A DNA stretch of 64,000 bases from Cladopsammia gracilis (lineage: Eukaryota; Cnidaria; Anthozoa; Scleractinia; Dendrophylliidae). Below, piece after piece: positions 38,040 through 50,600 of this stretch. The stretch is taken from the NCBI GenBank assembly GCA_022457155.1, contig JAJGOT010000003.1, positions 922,501 to 986,500 of the forward strand. Direction: 5' to 3'. Position 1 is the first letter of the stretch. The number at the start of each line of letters is the position of its first letter. A program made the position numbers and the translations under genes. The notes under the pieces are model-generated. The model did not search any database. It was given only the letters and a program-made list of their open reading frames with translations, and was not told the DNA's origin.

Positions 38040-41000
38040 GAGACTAATACGGCCACCCTCAAGACAGGCATATCACTCACTTATTGACATTATTTGTTAT
38101 TAGAGTAAATAGACAGAAGTGAACAAACGAAACATTATTCCATAAAAAAACGCACTGTATAGAACCACTGTATACAAAATACAGTATTCAAAATGTTTTT
38201 TTTAGACGGATAACCGTTGGGGCTGTCATTTTATAATAGCGTTTTGTTAATTTATTTAGGCTGGCGTATTATACATAATGCGTAGAAAGTATGCTCTCGA
38301 GAACTGAAGTTTCCCGCTGTCTTGAGTAATCGAGGAAAGAGAAAATAGTGGTAGACAAAGCCAGGACTCGGAATGGTTAGTAGTGGTAACCTGCGCGCGG
38401 ATGTAGGGACGAACGCCATGGAAATGGCAGGCGTCTGGCGCAGGCTACTTTGGAGATTTTTACAGCTGGTGCTCGAGGTATAGGCCGGGAGTCCACTGTT
38501 GAATGTTATGGCATATGTTCAGGGTATCAACTTTTACCATGGGTATTAAAAGCAGTTGCATTTATACGCCAAACCGTCAGCGATGTTCAAACAAAAGAAA
38601 CAGGATCAATAGTAACGAGCCATTCTTTACAGGAGTCACTCAGACTCATTTCGCAGCAGATAAGCGGTTGGTGCGTGTATACGAACCCGACAAACTGTCT
38701 ACAAACTCGCGCTAGGCATAGAAACTACAAATCAACAGCTTACCTCGCGTCCACGTGGGTTTTAGCGACGGAAGTAGCGAAAAACCCACCGTGAAATCTT
38801 TCAAGTTGATAACAATCGTGGAAAACGTTCTCCGCACTCAGACACGAAACCTCCGACACTTCAGACAGTCTCTGATAAGGCCTCTGATTATTCGATTCAC
38901 AGATGGAATTAAAAACTTCACACCGGTTTAACACATTGGTGTCGTGTGACTGAAATGTTTGCGGATATCATTTGATTCGTCATAACTGTCACAAGGCGAG
39001 AACAACTTAATAAAATAAAAAAACAATATTTTTATTTTAGTATTTTAGACCGTAGTGATCACTCTTTTTTCGCCGCGTTCTTCTGCGAGAAGCGAGCTTG
39101 AGAACGCGCGTTCGACTAAATTCACTGTCGCCGCGCGCCTCACTCCTCGTTCCGCGCGTGTTAACTCGTGGCGCATCAGATGTGTCGTATGGCAACGCTT
39201 GTGAGACAAGAAACTGAGGCTGCTCGTACGCTATAAAATCTTATTCAGTCGTATATACCAGTTAACGTTTCTCCACCCCTCCTCCTCCTATTAAAAAGTG
39301 CAAAAGATTCCATTTATTATCCCTGGCAGAGTATTTAAGAACTGATGCGTGGACCGAAATCGGACTTCGAGACTACGAACAACGAGCTTTCCTTTTTCTC
39401 TCAAGGCTAGGCGAGTGGAAAGTGTAGCACATGAACGCGCGAAAGTACTCGTCTAAAGCGATATTTCGACACGCTTGACGTGTTTCGCTTTTTGCTCGAA
39501 TGTACTCAAATAGTCTATAAGCGAAATATTTAAGCATGTGAAGCAAGAAGCTAGTCAACCTGTTTGGAAAACGGTGCAGTTGCGTTTTAAGTTTCCTACT
39601 GGATTGGTTTACAAATTTCCCACGCCTATGAAAGGATTTTATAGACCGTACCGTTGGCAAGTCAAAGCATGCGTCCTTGCTATTAAATACAGCTATTAAT
39701 TGTTTTGGCTGTTGACAACATCTTACCATGTATCGTTTAAAATGCGACTCAGTTTTAGAAATCTAATAATCAAATTTTACGAAAATTATTTTACCTCTAT
39801 TCTAAAACAAACATACGGCTGCATTTTGTGCTATACTCTTGCCTTGTTTGCAAAACGGCGAAAAAATCGCAAATAACTTCGTGAGTGCTTTTACTATGGA
39901 TCAACCGAACGCTTCGCTTGTTTTTACTAGAAAACAAGTTTAGGTTTTCCGATCTTCTCTAACCTTTTTGTTCTTTGTTTCTGTAGTCCTGTTTTATTAC
40001 CAGAGATGATAAAAACAGACAGCAATGTTATTTGCTATCTAGTTTAATCACAGAAAAGATAGTTTTTTAAATCACCTGGTTTCTGAATGAAAGAAAGATT
40101 TAACAGGTAGAACATTTTAAAGGGCGGGTATCATAAATTAGATAGTTGAAACTTTGTACTAATCAAGAAAACGCGTGGCGCATAACCGGTAGCGGTATTT
40201 ACAATAGTGTGGGACCGTTCGCTCCGTTGAAACTTTCGAAACTTTCGCATCATTTTATATGGTATAAACCCGCAATGCGGGTACCAAACACCTAGGTCTT
40301 TCCATTGCGGTCAAATCATTTCGCTCCCAGAGATGAATCTCACGTCTAACTTTTGAGTATGTGGCCGAAAACTTAAGAAGTATTTTGTGCTATTTGTTTC
40401 TCAGTACTTTGCAAGCTCAGTACAGTTTGGGTTTTTTCCAGGTTTCAACGCTGGTACTTAGGAGCTAAGGGTTACATTTGTCACTGATATAGCAGTGTAT
40501 GTGTGAAAGATAAGTTGGAAATCTTTATTGCTGAATCAGGAAAAGTTCGAAATCCGGTAAACAATTTACAAGCGAAACTCGTGTAGTTTGCGCAAACCAA
40601 ACAAAAAAACTTGAATTTTTTAGACTTCTAAGTAGCGTCAACCAAACCAGCTTTTGTTTTAATCTCATTAAAATTTCAAGACGCTAAACAATGAGTCGCA
40701 ATCACGGTCCTGTATTACAGGTGGCTGTGTGAACTCGAAAGGCTTCGAGAAGAAACTGTCACCCGTTAAAGCTTCTCCCTAAGTCTTTTAGAACGAAAAC
40801 TGACAATGTATTCATAACGTCTCTTTATCATTTTTATGTATACCAGAATTTGTTTCAGTTGTTTTTTTTTTCGTGAGAACAAAACTTGGTTTTCTGCCAA
40901 GCGGCCATAAATTGCCTTTGTACGTTTATCTTTTTTTGTCTTTTAAAGGTTATTGTAAGATACGAAAATAAATATTGAAAAGATTTAAGTCGGAATTTTT

Positions 41001-42640
41001 AAATATCACATGCATTTGTCACTGGACTCTGTATAACGACTGAATGCAGTGGCCTCGGGGTTTGGTTCCTCGTAATGCTTTTCACACCACAAGGTGAAAA
41101 GCTTTTAACTTTATTTACGTCTTTCACTTCGGAACAGGTATTTTTATATAAGTACGGTTGAGCTAAATTAAGATAATTGATTCAAACGGAAAGAAGTCAA
41201 AGCTTAAAATCGAGCTTTGCGAGATTAAGTGTTTTCCGGTCAGATGTTTGGTTCTCGCGAAAATCATTTTAAAAACAATATTTAAACGTTTGCTACGTAT
41301 TTTAATTTCCTTTAGCAGATTATCTACATACTTTGTAATAAACTACGGTATCTTTAGGAACAATAGCCAAATGAACCTAAGAAAATCACAGGGCAAACAA
41401 AAGCTGTATGCCACACTATAATCTCACTTAAAACGCCACTTAAATGTTCCCTTATTGTCTTTCATCCGGGACAATAAAAAAAATTCTAAAAGAGCCGTTT
41501 CTCAGGAAACAAGTAAAAAAATTAGCCTGTTTTACCTTTTAGTTAATTGGATAAATTCCAAACTTTAGGTTAGGTCGTTGTGGTAATATCAAGGATAATA
41601 TTTAGTACGTTTCTTCACTTGCAACATTTTCCAGTTTTGTTTGATTTTCAAGTTTATTGTCGCCGTCACAGGCTCACTCACTCACTCACTCACTGACTCA
41701 CTCACTCATTTATTTGCTCACTGAGTTGGCCGAGTATAGGATATACAATAAAATTGCACTCTTTCGTACTTCTTTTTCACATTTAGATCAGTACTGTTGT
41801 TTATAATTTACTTCAGGTTATCTCGAACAAAGCCATGTCCCCAAACGATTTTCCTTTTCTCTTTCGATTTTCTATTCTGGTCATTCTAGTGCAGTGTTTT
41901 TAAGAGCGTTCGAGAACGTTTATTGTCACGTTTCACCACTGCTTCAGAACTCTGCACACTTTTCACGACCACGTGTGAAAGATGCCACACGTGTATTAAA
42001 CTGCATATTTCATCCACAAAGTCGATATAATTTTCTCTCAACTGTTAACTTGTTATCACATTGACTGAATGTAAATATCGACTGGAACAAATTTCGTTCA
42101 GTTGTCACGTGACTCAATGTTTCACTGTGTTTCTCCTATTTGTAAAGACCACGTACTCACTGTTGTCATGATTATAGACGTTAAGGTGATTCCCTACTAT
42201 TGCCGGCCGAGCATCACCGTACTGCACAATATCTTGCGCCGATCATTTGCGCGTGCACGAGCGCGCGTGCATTCCAAAGCAAGAGGGTCTCCTTTGACGA
42301 TTAAGTTCCCTTCGTAAATGAGTGGTTGTTTTGTCCTAAACGAGCATGGTGACCTATCCACTCGCCATTATATATCCAAATTTGAAGAATTTTTAATTAG
42401 TAAATTTTGAAATATCCCGAGGCATGAATCACTTTATAATCTAGTTTTTTCGCTGGGAACGTGCTGATGCTGAAGTTGCCCTCACGTTATTATTTCGTTA
42501 GTTTCTCTTTTTCGGTAACTTTAGGCTTTTTATGATGACATTGTTCTGCTACCATAACAATAATACTAATATTTCATTCCTAATAATAACTTTCTGGAAA
42601 TAATAGTTGCTTCTCGTTCAAGGCTAGGATTTTAATATTG
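38040..42640. other. Intergenic, no gene supported
   Basis: AT-rich with a CpG-rich block at about 39075-39190 (CGCCGCG, CGCGCG runs). The 118-codon frame at 39729-39373 starts in an ATGGTAAG context and matches no family I know, so it is not called. Confidence 0.4.
41670..41725. repeat. ACTC tetranucleotide microsatellite
   Basis: CTCACTCACTCACTCACTC with one interruption (CTGACTCA). Confidence 0.9.
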
Positions 42641-42662
42641 CCGTATAAACGGGCATCCAATG

Positions 42663-42824
42663 GAGTGTTTTCACATGACGTCATGTTGGTGTCCCAAAAC
42701 AATAAAACGGCGGCCATATTGGTGTCCCAAGCTAATCCTGTGGGGATTGAACTCTTTTCTAATGCAAACAATTTGTTTTGTTCAAATAAATTAGCATAGC
42801 TGCAGACCGCGTGAGTGAACACTC
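42663..42824. mobile_element. Short inverted-repeat element, GTGTTTTCACATGACGTC family (copy 1)
   Basis: Left GAGTGTTTTCACATGACGTC and right end, inverted, GAGTGTTCACTCACGCGGTC. The body has GGCGGCCATATTGGTGTCCC, shared with 52001-52173. Confidence 0.65.
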
Positions 42825-42857
42825 TATAACTTTTTCTTCGATGGAATCCCCCTAAAA

Positions 42858-43016
42858 CAGGGGCGGATCCAGGGTTTTTCTTAGGAAGGGGTACACCTCT
42901 AAGGAATGACGTAACCACGTTTTTTTTTCTTTGCACAATACCAGTTATATTAGAAAGATGCAGGTCATCTCAGGGGGGTGCGCACCCCCTGCACCCCCCC
43001 CCTAGATCCGCCCCTG
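42858..43016. mobile_element. Short inverted-repeat element with CAGGGGCGGATC ends
   Basis: Left CAGGGGCGGATCCAGGG and right CCTAGATCCGCCCCTG are inverted repeats. 159 bp, no coding capacity. The ends start with CAG as in hAT-type elements, but no 8-bp target duplication was seen. Confidence 0.7.
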
Positions 43017-43324
43017 TGAAAGAGCTATGCCATCATTTATAGTGTTACGTTTGAAGGGCCACTGAAAAGTCATTTTTATAACAGTGAAAACCCAAAAATT
43101 AATTATGGTCGAGTTTTGCTTACTGATTATTTTACTAGTGCTCTGAGAGTAAAAATATCTGTCCTGGGCTGCAGTCTGGCCAGGATGGAAATGGATTGGA
43201 ATGGAACTTGAAAAAAAAAAAATGGGCCAATTTTTAAAGTTATCGCCTTGTGTCTTGTCTGATTATGGTCGATGTCGCACTCAGATTGGCTCTCACTGTA
43301 TTTATTAACATAAAAATTGAGCCA

Positions 43325-43625
43325 AGTTGTACAGCATAATAAACAGAGCCACAGGAAAGTACTGCTCAATAGCTTTCATTTGAATGGTCACACTTTAGAA
43401 TTTCATCCACAGACTCAAAAGTTAGAACCACCTTTTACAACATAATAAACAGTACCACAGGAAAGTACTGCTCAATAGCTTTCATTTGAATGGTCACACT
43501 TTAGGATTTCATCCACAGACTCAAAAGTTAGAACCACCTTGTACAGCATAATAAACAGCACCACGGGAAAGTACTGCTCAATAGCTTTCAATTGAATGGT
43601 CACACTTTAGGATTTCATCCACAGC
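43325..43625. repeat. 106-bp repeat array, three near-identical units, forward
   Basis: TTCATTTGAATGG or its variant recurs at 43375, 43481 and 43587, exactly 106 bp apart. Among the least diverged copies in the window. Confidence 0.92.
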
Positions 43626-43825
43626 ATAGAAAAACTTATTTTGTATGTGCTGTATGTGGTAAAAATTAAAAAGAAGTAGTCACTTTCCCATCAACAGTTG
43701 CTCAAGGACAGGTCACATGATCGGCTTTTGTGGTAGAGAACTTTGGAGACACGCTCGTATGGGATTTTGGGGAATGTGGAAAAGGAGTCCTTTGCTCATC
43801 GAAGCATCTTGTCTGCAAAGGCTGT

Positions 43826-43955
43826 GTACTTCATGTATCCATTTTATAGTGTATTTAACTCAATTATAGTGTATTTAGATGGTACACAAGGGTATACAGG
43901 ACACAATACGCTAAAATTAGGTTAAATACACTATAATAAGGGATACATGAAGTAC
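43826..43955. repeat. Inverted repeat with 34-bp arms
   Basis: GTACTTCATGTATCC...GTGTATTTAAC (43826-43859) pairs with GTTAAATACAC...GGATACATGAAGTAC (43921-43955) around a 61-bp loop. Confidence 0.75.
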
Positions 43956-44990
43956 CTACGGATCTGGAATAAGTGCTGATCAAAACGGTCGCTGGCTCTT
44001 TGTTAGACTGCAGGCGCAGGTGGTAGTTCAGTGTACCCGCGATCCAGTTGGTAGATCCATCTTTATTAGGGAGACAATATTGCAAAAGGGGACCACTGAT
44101 ATACCGCTCGAGTTTCAATATGGACCAGCTCGTCATATAACAAATCTTACAGCCAATTAAAACGAAGTTTAAACTTCAATCTGACCACCCCGAATATTTA
44201 AGTCTATATTGCATAAGGCGTAGACTAGATTTTTTTGGTAGAAAATACGCTACGTTAAAAGAAGGCAAATCAATGTTTCATATTAAGTAGCGCAAAAAGT
44301 GAAAGAAATTTGAAAGACACTCGACGGTCTGCTGTCAGAGAAGCTGCAATGCGAATGCAATGTAACGCAATGTGAGTCAGTGACCGTGACACACGTAGGT
44401 TGCATAATTTTTATTTTATTACATTTTAATAAATAAGCTTTTCCTTTAAAATCACTGAAAGAAACGTATATTGTCAATAGATCCTTCAAACAACTATTAA
44501 TATTTTAATGTCCTGTTAAATCAGGTTGAAATTCGCAGTCACTATTTGTCTTCAGTTGGTAATTGTTTCGTTACAGGTTCGTTCTTTTAACTTTCTGGAA
44601 ATCAATTTTTATTTCACAGTAGAAATAGTTATTACCAAAAGAAAAACATTTCTAGTTTGTAGAACTATTTCATTTGTAAGATTTAGCTAAGATTTATTTT
44701 AAAACCAAAGGAAAATATATTATTTCGGAATTTCCATCATATGATAACCAACATTATGGACACAGTCCAAAATATTGTACACCATCAGTGAAAATACTCA
44801 TCTGTGATTGGACCAGCCAGGTGTGATTGACAGATGACGTTAGACCGCGCTTGTCTATCATATACACATTATTCTCTCCGGGTAATACTTTTAACTCTTT
44901 GTTGATAATGTTAGTACTGTATTAAGGCTAACTATTTCAAGGCCAATTATTTAACATTTATGTAACAGTTTTTTTTTTTTCACAATTTGC

Positions 44991-45462
44991 TTAACCCTTA
45001 CACTCCCAGAGTCAATTATGGAGACATGTAGTGTAGTTCTAACTTTTGAGTCTGTTGACGAAATCCTTTGGTGTGACCATTCAAATGAAACCTCTTCAGC
45101 AGTACTTTTGCATGGTACCATTTGTTCTAACTTTTGAGTCTGTTGACGAAATCCTATGGTGTGACCATTCAAATGAAACCTCTTTGGCAGTACTTTTGCA
45201 TGGTACCATTTGTTCTAACTTTTGAGTCTGTAGATGAAATCCTATGGTGTGACCATTCAAATGAAACCTCTTCAGTAGTACTTTTGCATGGTACCATTTG
45301 TTCTAACTTTTGATTCTGTTGATGAAATCCCTTGGTGTGACCATTCAAACGAAACCTCTTTGGCAGTACTTTTGCATGGTACCATTAGTTTTTTTTCTCA
45401 ATATTTTACAAAATGAAATTTGGGATGTTGATATTTGGCACTCTTGGGAGTTAAAGGGTTAA
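44991..45462. mobile_element. TTAA-flanked inverted-repeat element with a four-unit 88-bp array
   Basis: Same ends as 3509-4162: TTAACCCTTACACTCCC on the left and, inverted, TTAACCCTTTAACTCCC on the right. The internal units are reversed relative to the first element and number four (CATTCAAATGAAACC near 45076, 45164, 45252, 45340). Confidence 0.8.
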
Positions 45463-45911
45463 GTCACTTTTTCCTTTAAAAGGAGATTGAAACAGCATAT
45501 CTAGAGTCCACTAACTGAAATATATAACACACACACCTTTCTTTCAAATATAAATACCTCAAGAGAAAGGTTTTTAAAATATCAGTTAGAAATACATGCT
45601 AGTTACCAATAACACATTAAAACTACAAAGAAATATAATACAACTCGATATGTGGCACCTACATTTAAATAACTTAACAATGAAAACGTCTCAGTCCAAA
45701 TTAACAAGCAACGTTTTCGCGAAACATAAAACTTTGAGAATCAACGAGCCGACAGTTGTCGTTGTTGGGTCAGCGGGGCTGTTTTGCGACATGGCGTGAT
45801 ATGTGCACTATTTACAACAAGATAATATCCCAAAGGACCGTCATTGGACTATTATCGATAGCAAAATGAGGAAACACTATTACGAAATCGAAACAGGTCC
45901 AAAAGAGTATA
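45463..45911. other. Intergenic between two mobile elements
   Basis: AT-rich, nothing recognised. Confidence 0.4.
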
Positions 45912-46942
45912 CAGTATGTTGCCCAGTTTCCGGCCACTTTAGTTTGTAGTCGCTATAACTTCTTGTTTTTGTACGAAAAATTTCTCAATTTTCTGTCAAA
46001 GACAGTTCATTCACTTACCTTTAAAATTTTCAATGGTTGGCTGCTTTCCCCAAGTATTAAAGAAATTATATCATTTTTCGCAAAGCTAGTAAGTTGCCCA
46101 GTTTCCGGCCAGCTAGCCCAGTTTCCGGCCACCGACTTAAAGTAAATTTTCCTTGAAACCTCGCGACGTAAACCGACTTGTAAGCCCCTTGATAATAGTG
46201 GTCGCCTAGTTATAAATATCAGGCAAGTTTCAATATTAAGCTTTACCGTCTACCATTTTACTCAGTGTTCAAGATATGTGTGACCTCAGTGACCCGGAAG
46301 CGTGTCTTCCGCGGTATGTTGGCAGACTACTAAAACAAATACATATGAGTTGCGTACTTTTAGTGACGCTATACATGCATTAGCTGTTGTTAATTCGTAA
46401 TCTTTGTTACACTTACACATGTATCTTTAATTTCTCGACCAAAAAATTTTAAAATTCAGTTCTTTCACTCAATAAGAAATAGGTTTTGAGCGATGTGTCT
46501 TTTAGTGGCCGGAAACTGGCACACTAGGTCGAAATCTTCGCCTAGAGTTTGACTGCTAAAATTTCAGGAACAGCCGTATTCCAGCTGATGATGATAGATT
46601 CCCTAATCATTTTCATCTTTCATCTAACATTTGTCCAAAAATTATGAAGCTCCTTGAGATATTTCCTGTGAAACGAACTATTTCTTTATCTACGGTAGTT
46701 TTGATGTGCAGTGAAACGAACCAAAATTAATCGATAACCGTTTAATCACCTGGACAAAGCCTGTCCTTTCTCGGCCGTTTCTTGTTCAAAAGGAACGCCA
46801 AAACCACCAATGTATAGCGGAAATGTAAGTCTTTATTTTAAAACGCTTCGGTGGACGAAAATTTAAAACTCCGACGAACATAACCGACGTAAGTTTTTTT
46901 TGGCCGGAAACTGGTACTGGCCGGAAACTGGGCAACACACTG
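45912..46942. mobile_element. TA-flanked inverted-repeat element of 1031 bp
   Basis: Ends CAGTATGTTGCCCAGTTTCC and, inverted, CAGTGTGTTGCCCAGTTTCC, flanked by TA (45910-45911, 46943-46944), as in the Tc1/mariner-pogo group. The end motif CCCAGTTTCCGGCCA recurs inside near both termini. No transposase frame. Confidence 0.8.
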
Positions 46943-46944
46943 TA

Positions 46945-47401
46945 CAGCCGGTCAACTCTCTCTTATCGGACACCCCTATAAGACGGACACCTGGTGTTGG
47001 TCCCTGCCGTTTTTCAGTCATTTTACTGTAACTAAACTCTCTATAAGACGGACACCTCTCTAACACGGACAACGGACACTTCGATACCGTCAACCGACAC
47101 TTGATAAGTGTTTTTTTTTTTAGTGAAAAATACTTCAAAACGGCAATGTAGGTGCTGAATATGAACAAACGAGTCCACTTTTCTTATATTATTTTTGTTC
47201 CAGTTGGTAGGTTTCGCTTAAGTAAACGACTTTAAACAGACTTAAAACAGACGTACGTGAATTCATTACGGCATAGTTTCAGCTTTATTATCTCAGAATT
47301 ACTGGTGTCACGTTACCTCGACTCTCTATAAGCCGGACACCTCTCTAAGACGGACAGTTGGAGCCGGTTCCGACGGTGTCCGTCTTAGAGAGAGTTCATT
47401 G
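46945..47401. mobile_element. TA-flanked inverted-repeat element with ACTCTCTCTAAGACGGACACC-type ends
   Basis: Left AACTCTCTCTTATCGGACACC-like and right inverted AACTCTCTCTAAGACGG ends, flanked by TA (46943-46944, 47402-47403). It contains several internal CTCTATAAGACGGACACC copies, typical of pogo-like non-autonomous elements. It shares its left TA with the neighbouring element and ends 20 bp from the PITPNM stop. Confidence 0.78.
47284..47289 (-). terminator. Candidate PITPNM polyadenylation signal (AATAAA)
   Basis: AATAAA on the minus strand 133 nt after the PITPNM stop, inside the inverted-repeat element 46945-47401. If used, the mobile element supplies the transcript end. Confidence 0.35.
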
Positions 47402-47421
47402 TACTTTTAAATTAACACTTC

Positions 47422-47697
47422 CTAATACTCTTGATCAAATTTGCTCACAGACCGCCCCTTGGTGTGTCTAAAGGAAGAGTAATTAAAGGATCCTGACAGA
47501 GTCGAACTCTCTCTGTCAGAATCGATCGACGACTTGTCGGAAATGGTACGTTTGACCTTCTGCTTAGTCTTGGAAGGCCGCGACTGAAGGCCGAAACACC
47601 CTCGCCTGAGAATTAATCGAGAATTTCCTACAGCAGGCCTAGTGGTGGCTTGATTAGACAGAAAGGTCAAATGAGCTGCATAGCCATCCTTTAGAAA
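47422..47697 (-). CDS. PITPNM: PITPNM last coding exon and stop
   Basis: Acceptor CTCTCCAG|TTTCTA at 47697; 91 codons and TAA stop at 47422-47424. It encodes FLKDGYAAHL, RLILRRGCFGL and a basic, Ser-rich tail ending in FDQEY. DGYAAHL and LRKGSFGL-like segments are typical of PITPNM C-termini. The stop is 20 bp from the end of an inverted-repeat element. Confidence 0.92.
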   Translation of the reverse strand, partial: FLKDGYAAHLTFLSNQATTRPAVGNSRLILRRGCFGLQSRPSKTKQKVKRTISDKSSIDSDRESSTLSGSFNYSSFRHTKGRSVSKFDQEY

Positions 47698-50600
47698 CTG
47701 GAGAGAAGAACAAGAAACATGTTACAATTAAAAGTCGAAGGTGCGCAAACTCGTCTCCAGGGTTGTGCCTAAATCATACCGTCCAGAAAGACGTCGGACA
47801 CCTTATTGAGACTTATTATAAAACTGTTATAGCGCTCAAGCTTGCGTGATATCGCCTAATTTTAGCCGACTCAGCCAACGGCCTCGTCGGCTAAGAATTA
47901 GGCGATATCACGCGCGCTTTCTCGCTATAATAGTTTTATAATTCAACACATTGATAACAAAGCATAGTTTGAAGAAAAAATATCGAGGCCGGTCTGTCAT
48001 TTTTGCATTCTCTTGTCAAAATGCGAAATTTACATCCATCGTTGGATATACGTCATGTAGACATAGCGTATATCGATACCTTTTTTACCATATTTGGGCA
48101 GTGTATCAATGTGTTGACGGAATCAGTATAAAACGTAATGTCGACACTTAGAATTTTATTTTCAATAAATGTTTAATTATAAAAAGAAAATCTAAAATCC
48201 CCACTCAGGATTAAACCTGTAACCTCAGCTAGGCTAAGGCTTACATAGCCTACCGTACCACTGTACCACCTAGCTTCTCGGGTTGCTTAGTCCTAAATTT
48301 AACTATCATATATATAGATAGGCTGAGCCTAACAGCGTCGCTCTGTGAACAAGCTTAACTAAGGTGAAACTTAACTAAGGTGAAAGGTCGGAAGCAAAGA
48401 GAATTAAGATTGACGACCGGGCTATTTTTCAATTTTAGCAATTCTCAAAAACAGTATTACGCGACCGTCTGCACAGTACGTACATTTAGACCGAACAAAA
48501 GTTCACAAAAACAACTTTTTCTCCGTCTACAATAACTAGTACGACTACTTTCCGAATAAAATACAGTTGTTGCTTGTCAAAAATTGCCCGAGAAACTGAT
48601 TTGGAAATCAAAATTACAAAAATACACAAACATATTTGCATAAGGCGACGCGAGTGAAGATAGAACTATAAAATCGCTTTTCAATCTATGTAATGAATAA
48701 ACAAACACATAAAAATGGACAACACAATCTTCTTTCGAAATATTTTATTCAAATCTCCATTAGTTTATGTTTAAAAGCAAAACGCGTACCATTTATAGCG
48801 CATCGAGTTCAATTGCCTTAGATGAAATTCAAGAAATCGATACAACTGAATTCAAGCACGTTTTAAAAACAATTCTCTAAAACTACACAAGAACACAAGA
48901 AAAAGTCAATCACAGATTGATATCAACATAAATTCCCATCGAAAAATGTAATCTGTTTTACCTTTAAGTCCCTCGCTTGCTTGGAAATTCTTTAAATCTC
49001 CGCTTGGTTGTGAAATCCGTAATGAAAACAAACATCTCGGATGTTGTGTGGTGTCATACGCGCCCGCGAATTAGCCCTGTCCAACACGGGACGCACACAC
49101 ACACGCCCGCGAAACATTCCGCTAGCCATGACCATGAAAAATGACGGGCATAGGTTTAGTTCTAATATATATAGATAGGCTGAGCCTATAACACCAGAAA
49201 ATTCGATTTCCTAATTTCCATGTTAAATTGCTAAAAGCCACCACAATATACAACCAATAACTTGGATAAAATGATTCCACAGAGCAAAACATAAATAGTA
49301 GTTTAGAGATAAAGTGCAGGATAACAAGGATAAAAGTGGATTACAGTTCATCAAATTTGATTTCGTGGCAGGCGGTCAAAATCAAAACTGTCGTTCTGAT
49401 GAAACTTTGAGGTTTCCTGCCATTATTTTGTCTTTTTACTTGGGCGGAGGAGCCCAAGTTATAAAATGCAGTTTGGTAGTGCACGAATTTACAATTGGGC
49501 TCTAATGCGCCCGCGTCAAACTCAGTCAAGCGTAACGACGAGAAGAATACTGGTCAGCTGGCGTCTCGGCTAGCTTCAACGCTTTCTTGATAGGCTCGCC
49601 GGCGAAAATTAAATTCTTGTGGCGGATAAATTCTGATATCTTGATCGCTTACTCTTTAGCCGTTATTCAGTCTTTAATTCAATTGAATCGATGGGATATT
49701 ATTCGAGTTATGAATTCTCAAAGGTACATGTACATCATTAGACTCCTTAGAATGGAACGGTCCGGCGCTAAAACGTGCGGACAAATCGTCACTTACATAG
49801 AATCGTCCATCACAAAAATACAGTTTCAAACGACTAGTTCTTCTAGATATAACAATAAAATAACTTTCGCACTACATCGAGAATTTGCAACAAGAAAGAA
49901 CAATTTCTTCACGGCAGATTTTGATCACGTGCTAGGCAACGGGGGTGAAGCGATGCCTGGGTTGCCTTAGCTTGGGTGATAAACGGTGGTGACGTCCACT
50001 TCCTCTCGCTAAGCGGCCTTCTAGGGGCGGCCGAAACAGAATAAAAATTTCGAACGGCTGGCTGTGAACGGCTATGGAAAAATTTCGAATGGAGTGAGTT
50101 TTCAGTCAGAAAGCGAACAAAACCAAAATAGGTCACTTCATGTAGTCACGCAAAATTCATATGTAAAATTCTTTCTGAACTTCATGTTTACCAATTGTGA
50201 GGATAAATCTTGAATGAAACTAAATATAATAATCGATGTCATACAGCGGGGAAAGGTACGTAGCAGAAAAGACAGAAAACAAATTTAGCCCTTTTAAGTT
50301 TGTTGTAGTTGTCAGGATAAAGTGCACCGAATTTGCATGTCAAAAGGGTAATTTGAAACCTGAATACAGACTATGCGCTGCCATGAATTCTCTGTTTTCC
50401 TTGCAGTTTCGCTGGCCAAATTACAATTAAGCTTTTCCAAATTCTACAAGCGTTAAATATAATCCTTGCACTCGCACTTCACATAAGTCTTCACGTGTTC
50501 CACTTTACAAATGTGCACCAACAGTCAACGACATACAAGACTATCCCAATACTCAGTGCACTCCCTATCATCAAACCGTAAACTGACGTACATGCAGATT

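Noticed and set aside
39373..39729. 118-codon minus-strand frame
   Set aside because: No recognised family and no splice partner; the ATG sits in an ATGGTAAG context that looks more like a chance donor.
49587..49970. 127-codon plus-strand frame
   Set aside because: Inside a PITPNM intron, unusual composition, no domain recognised.
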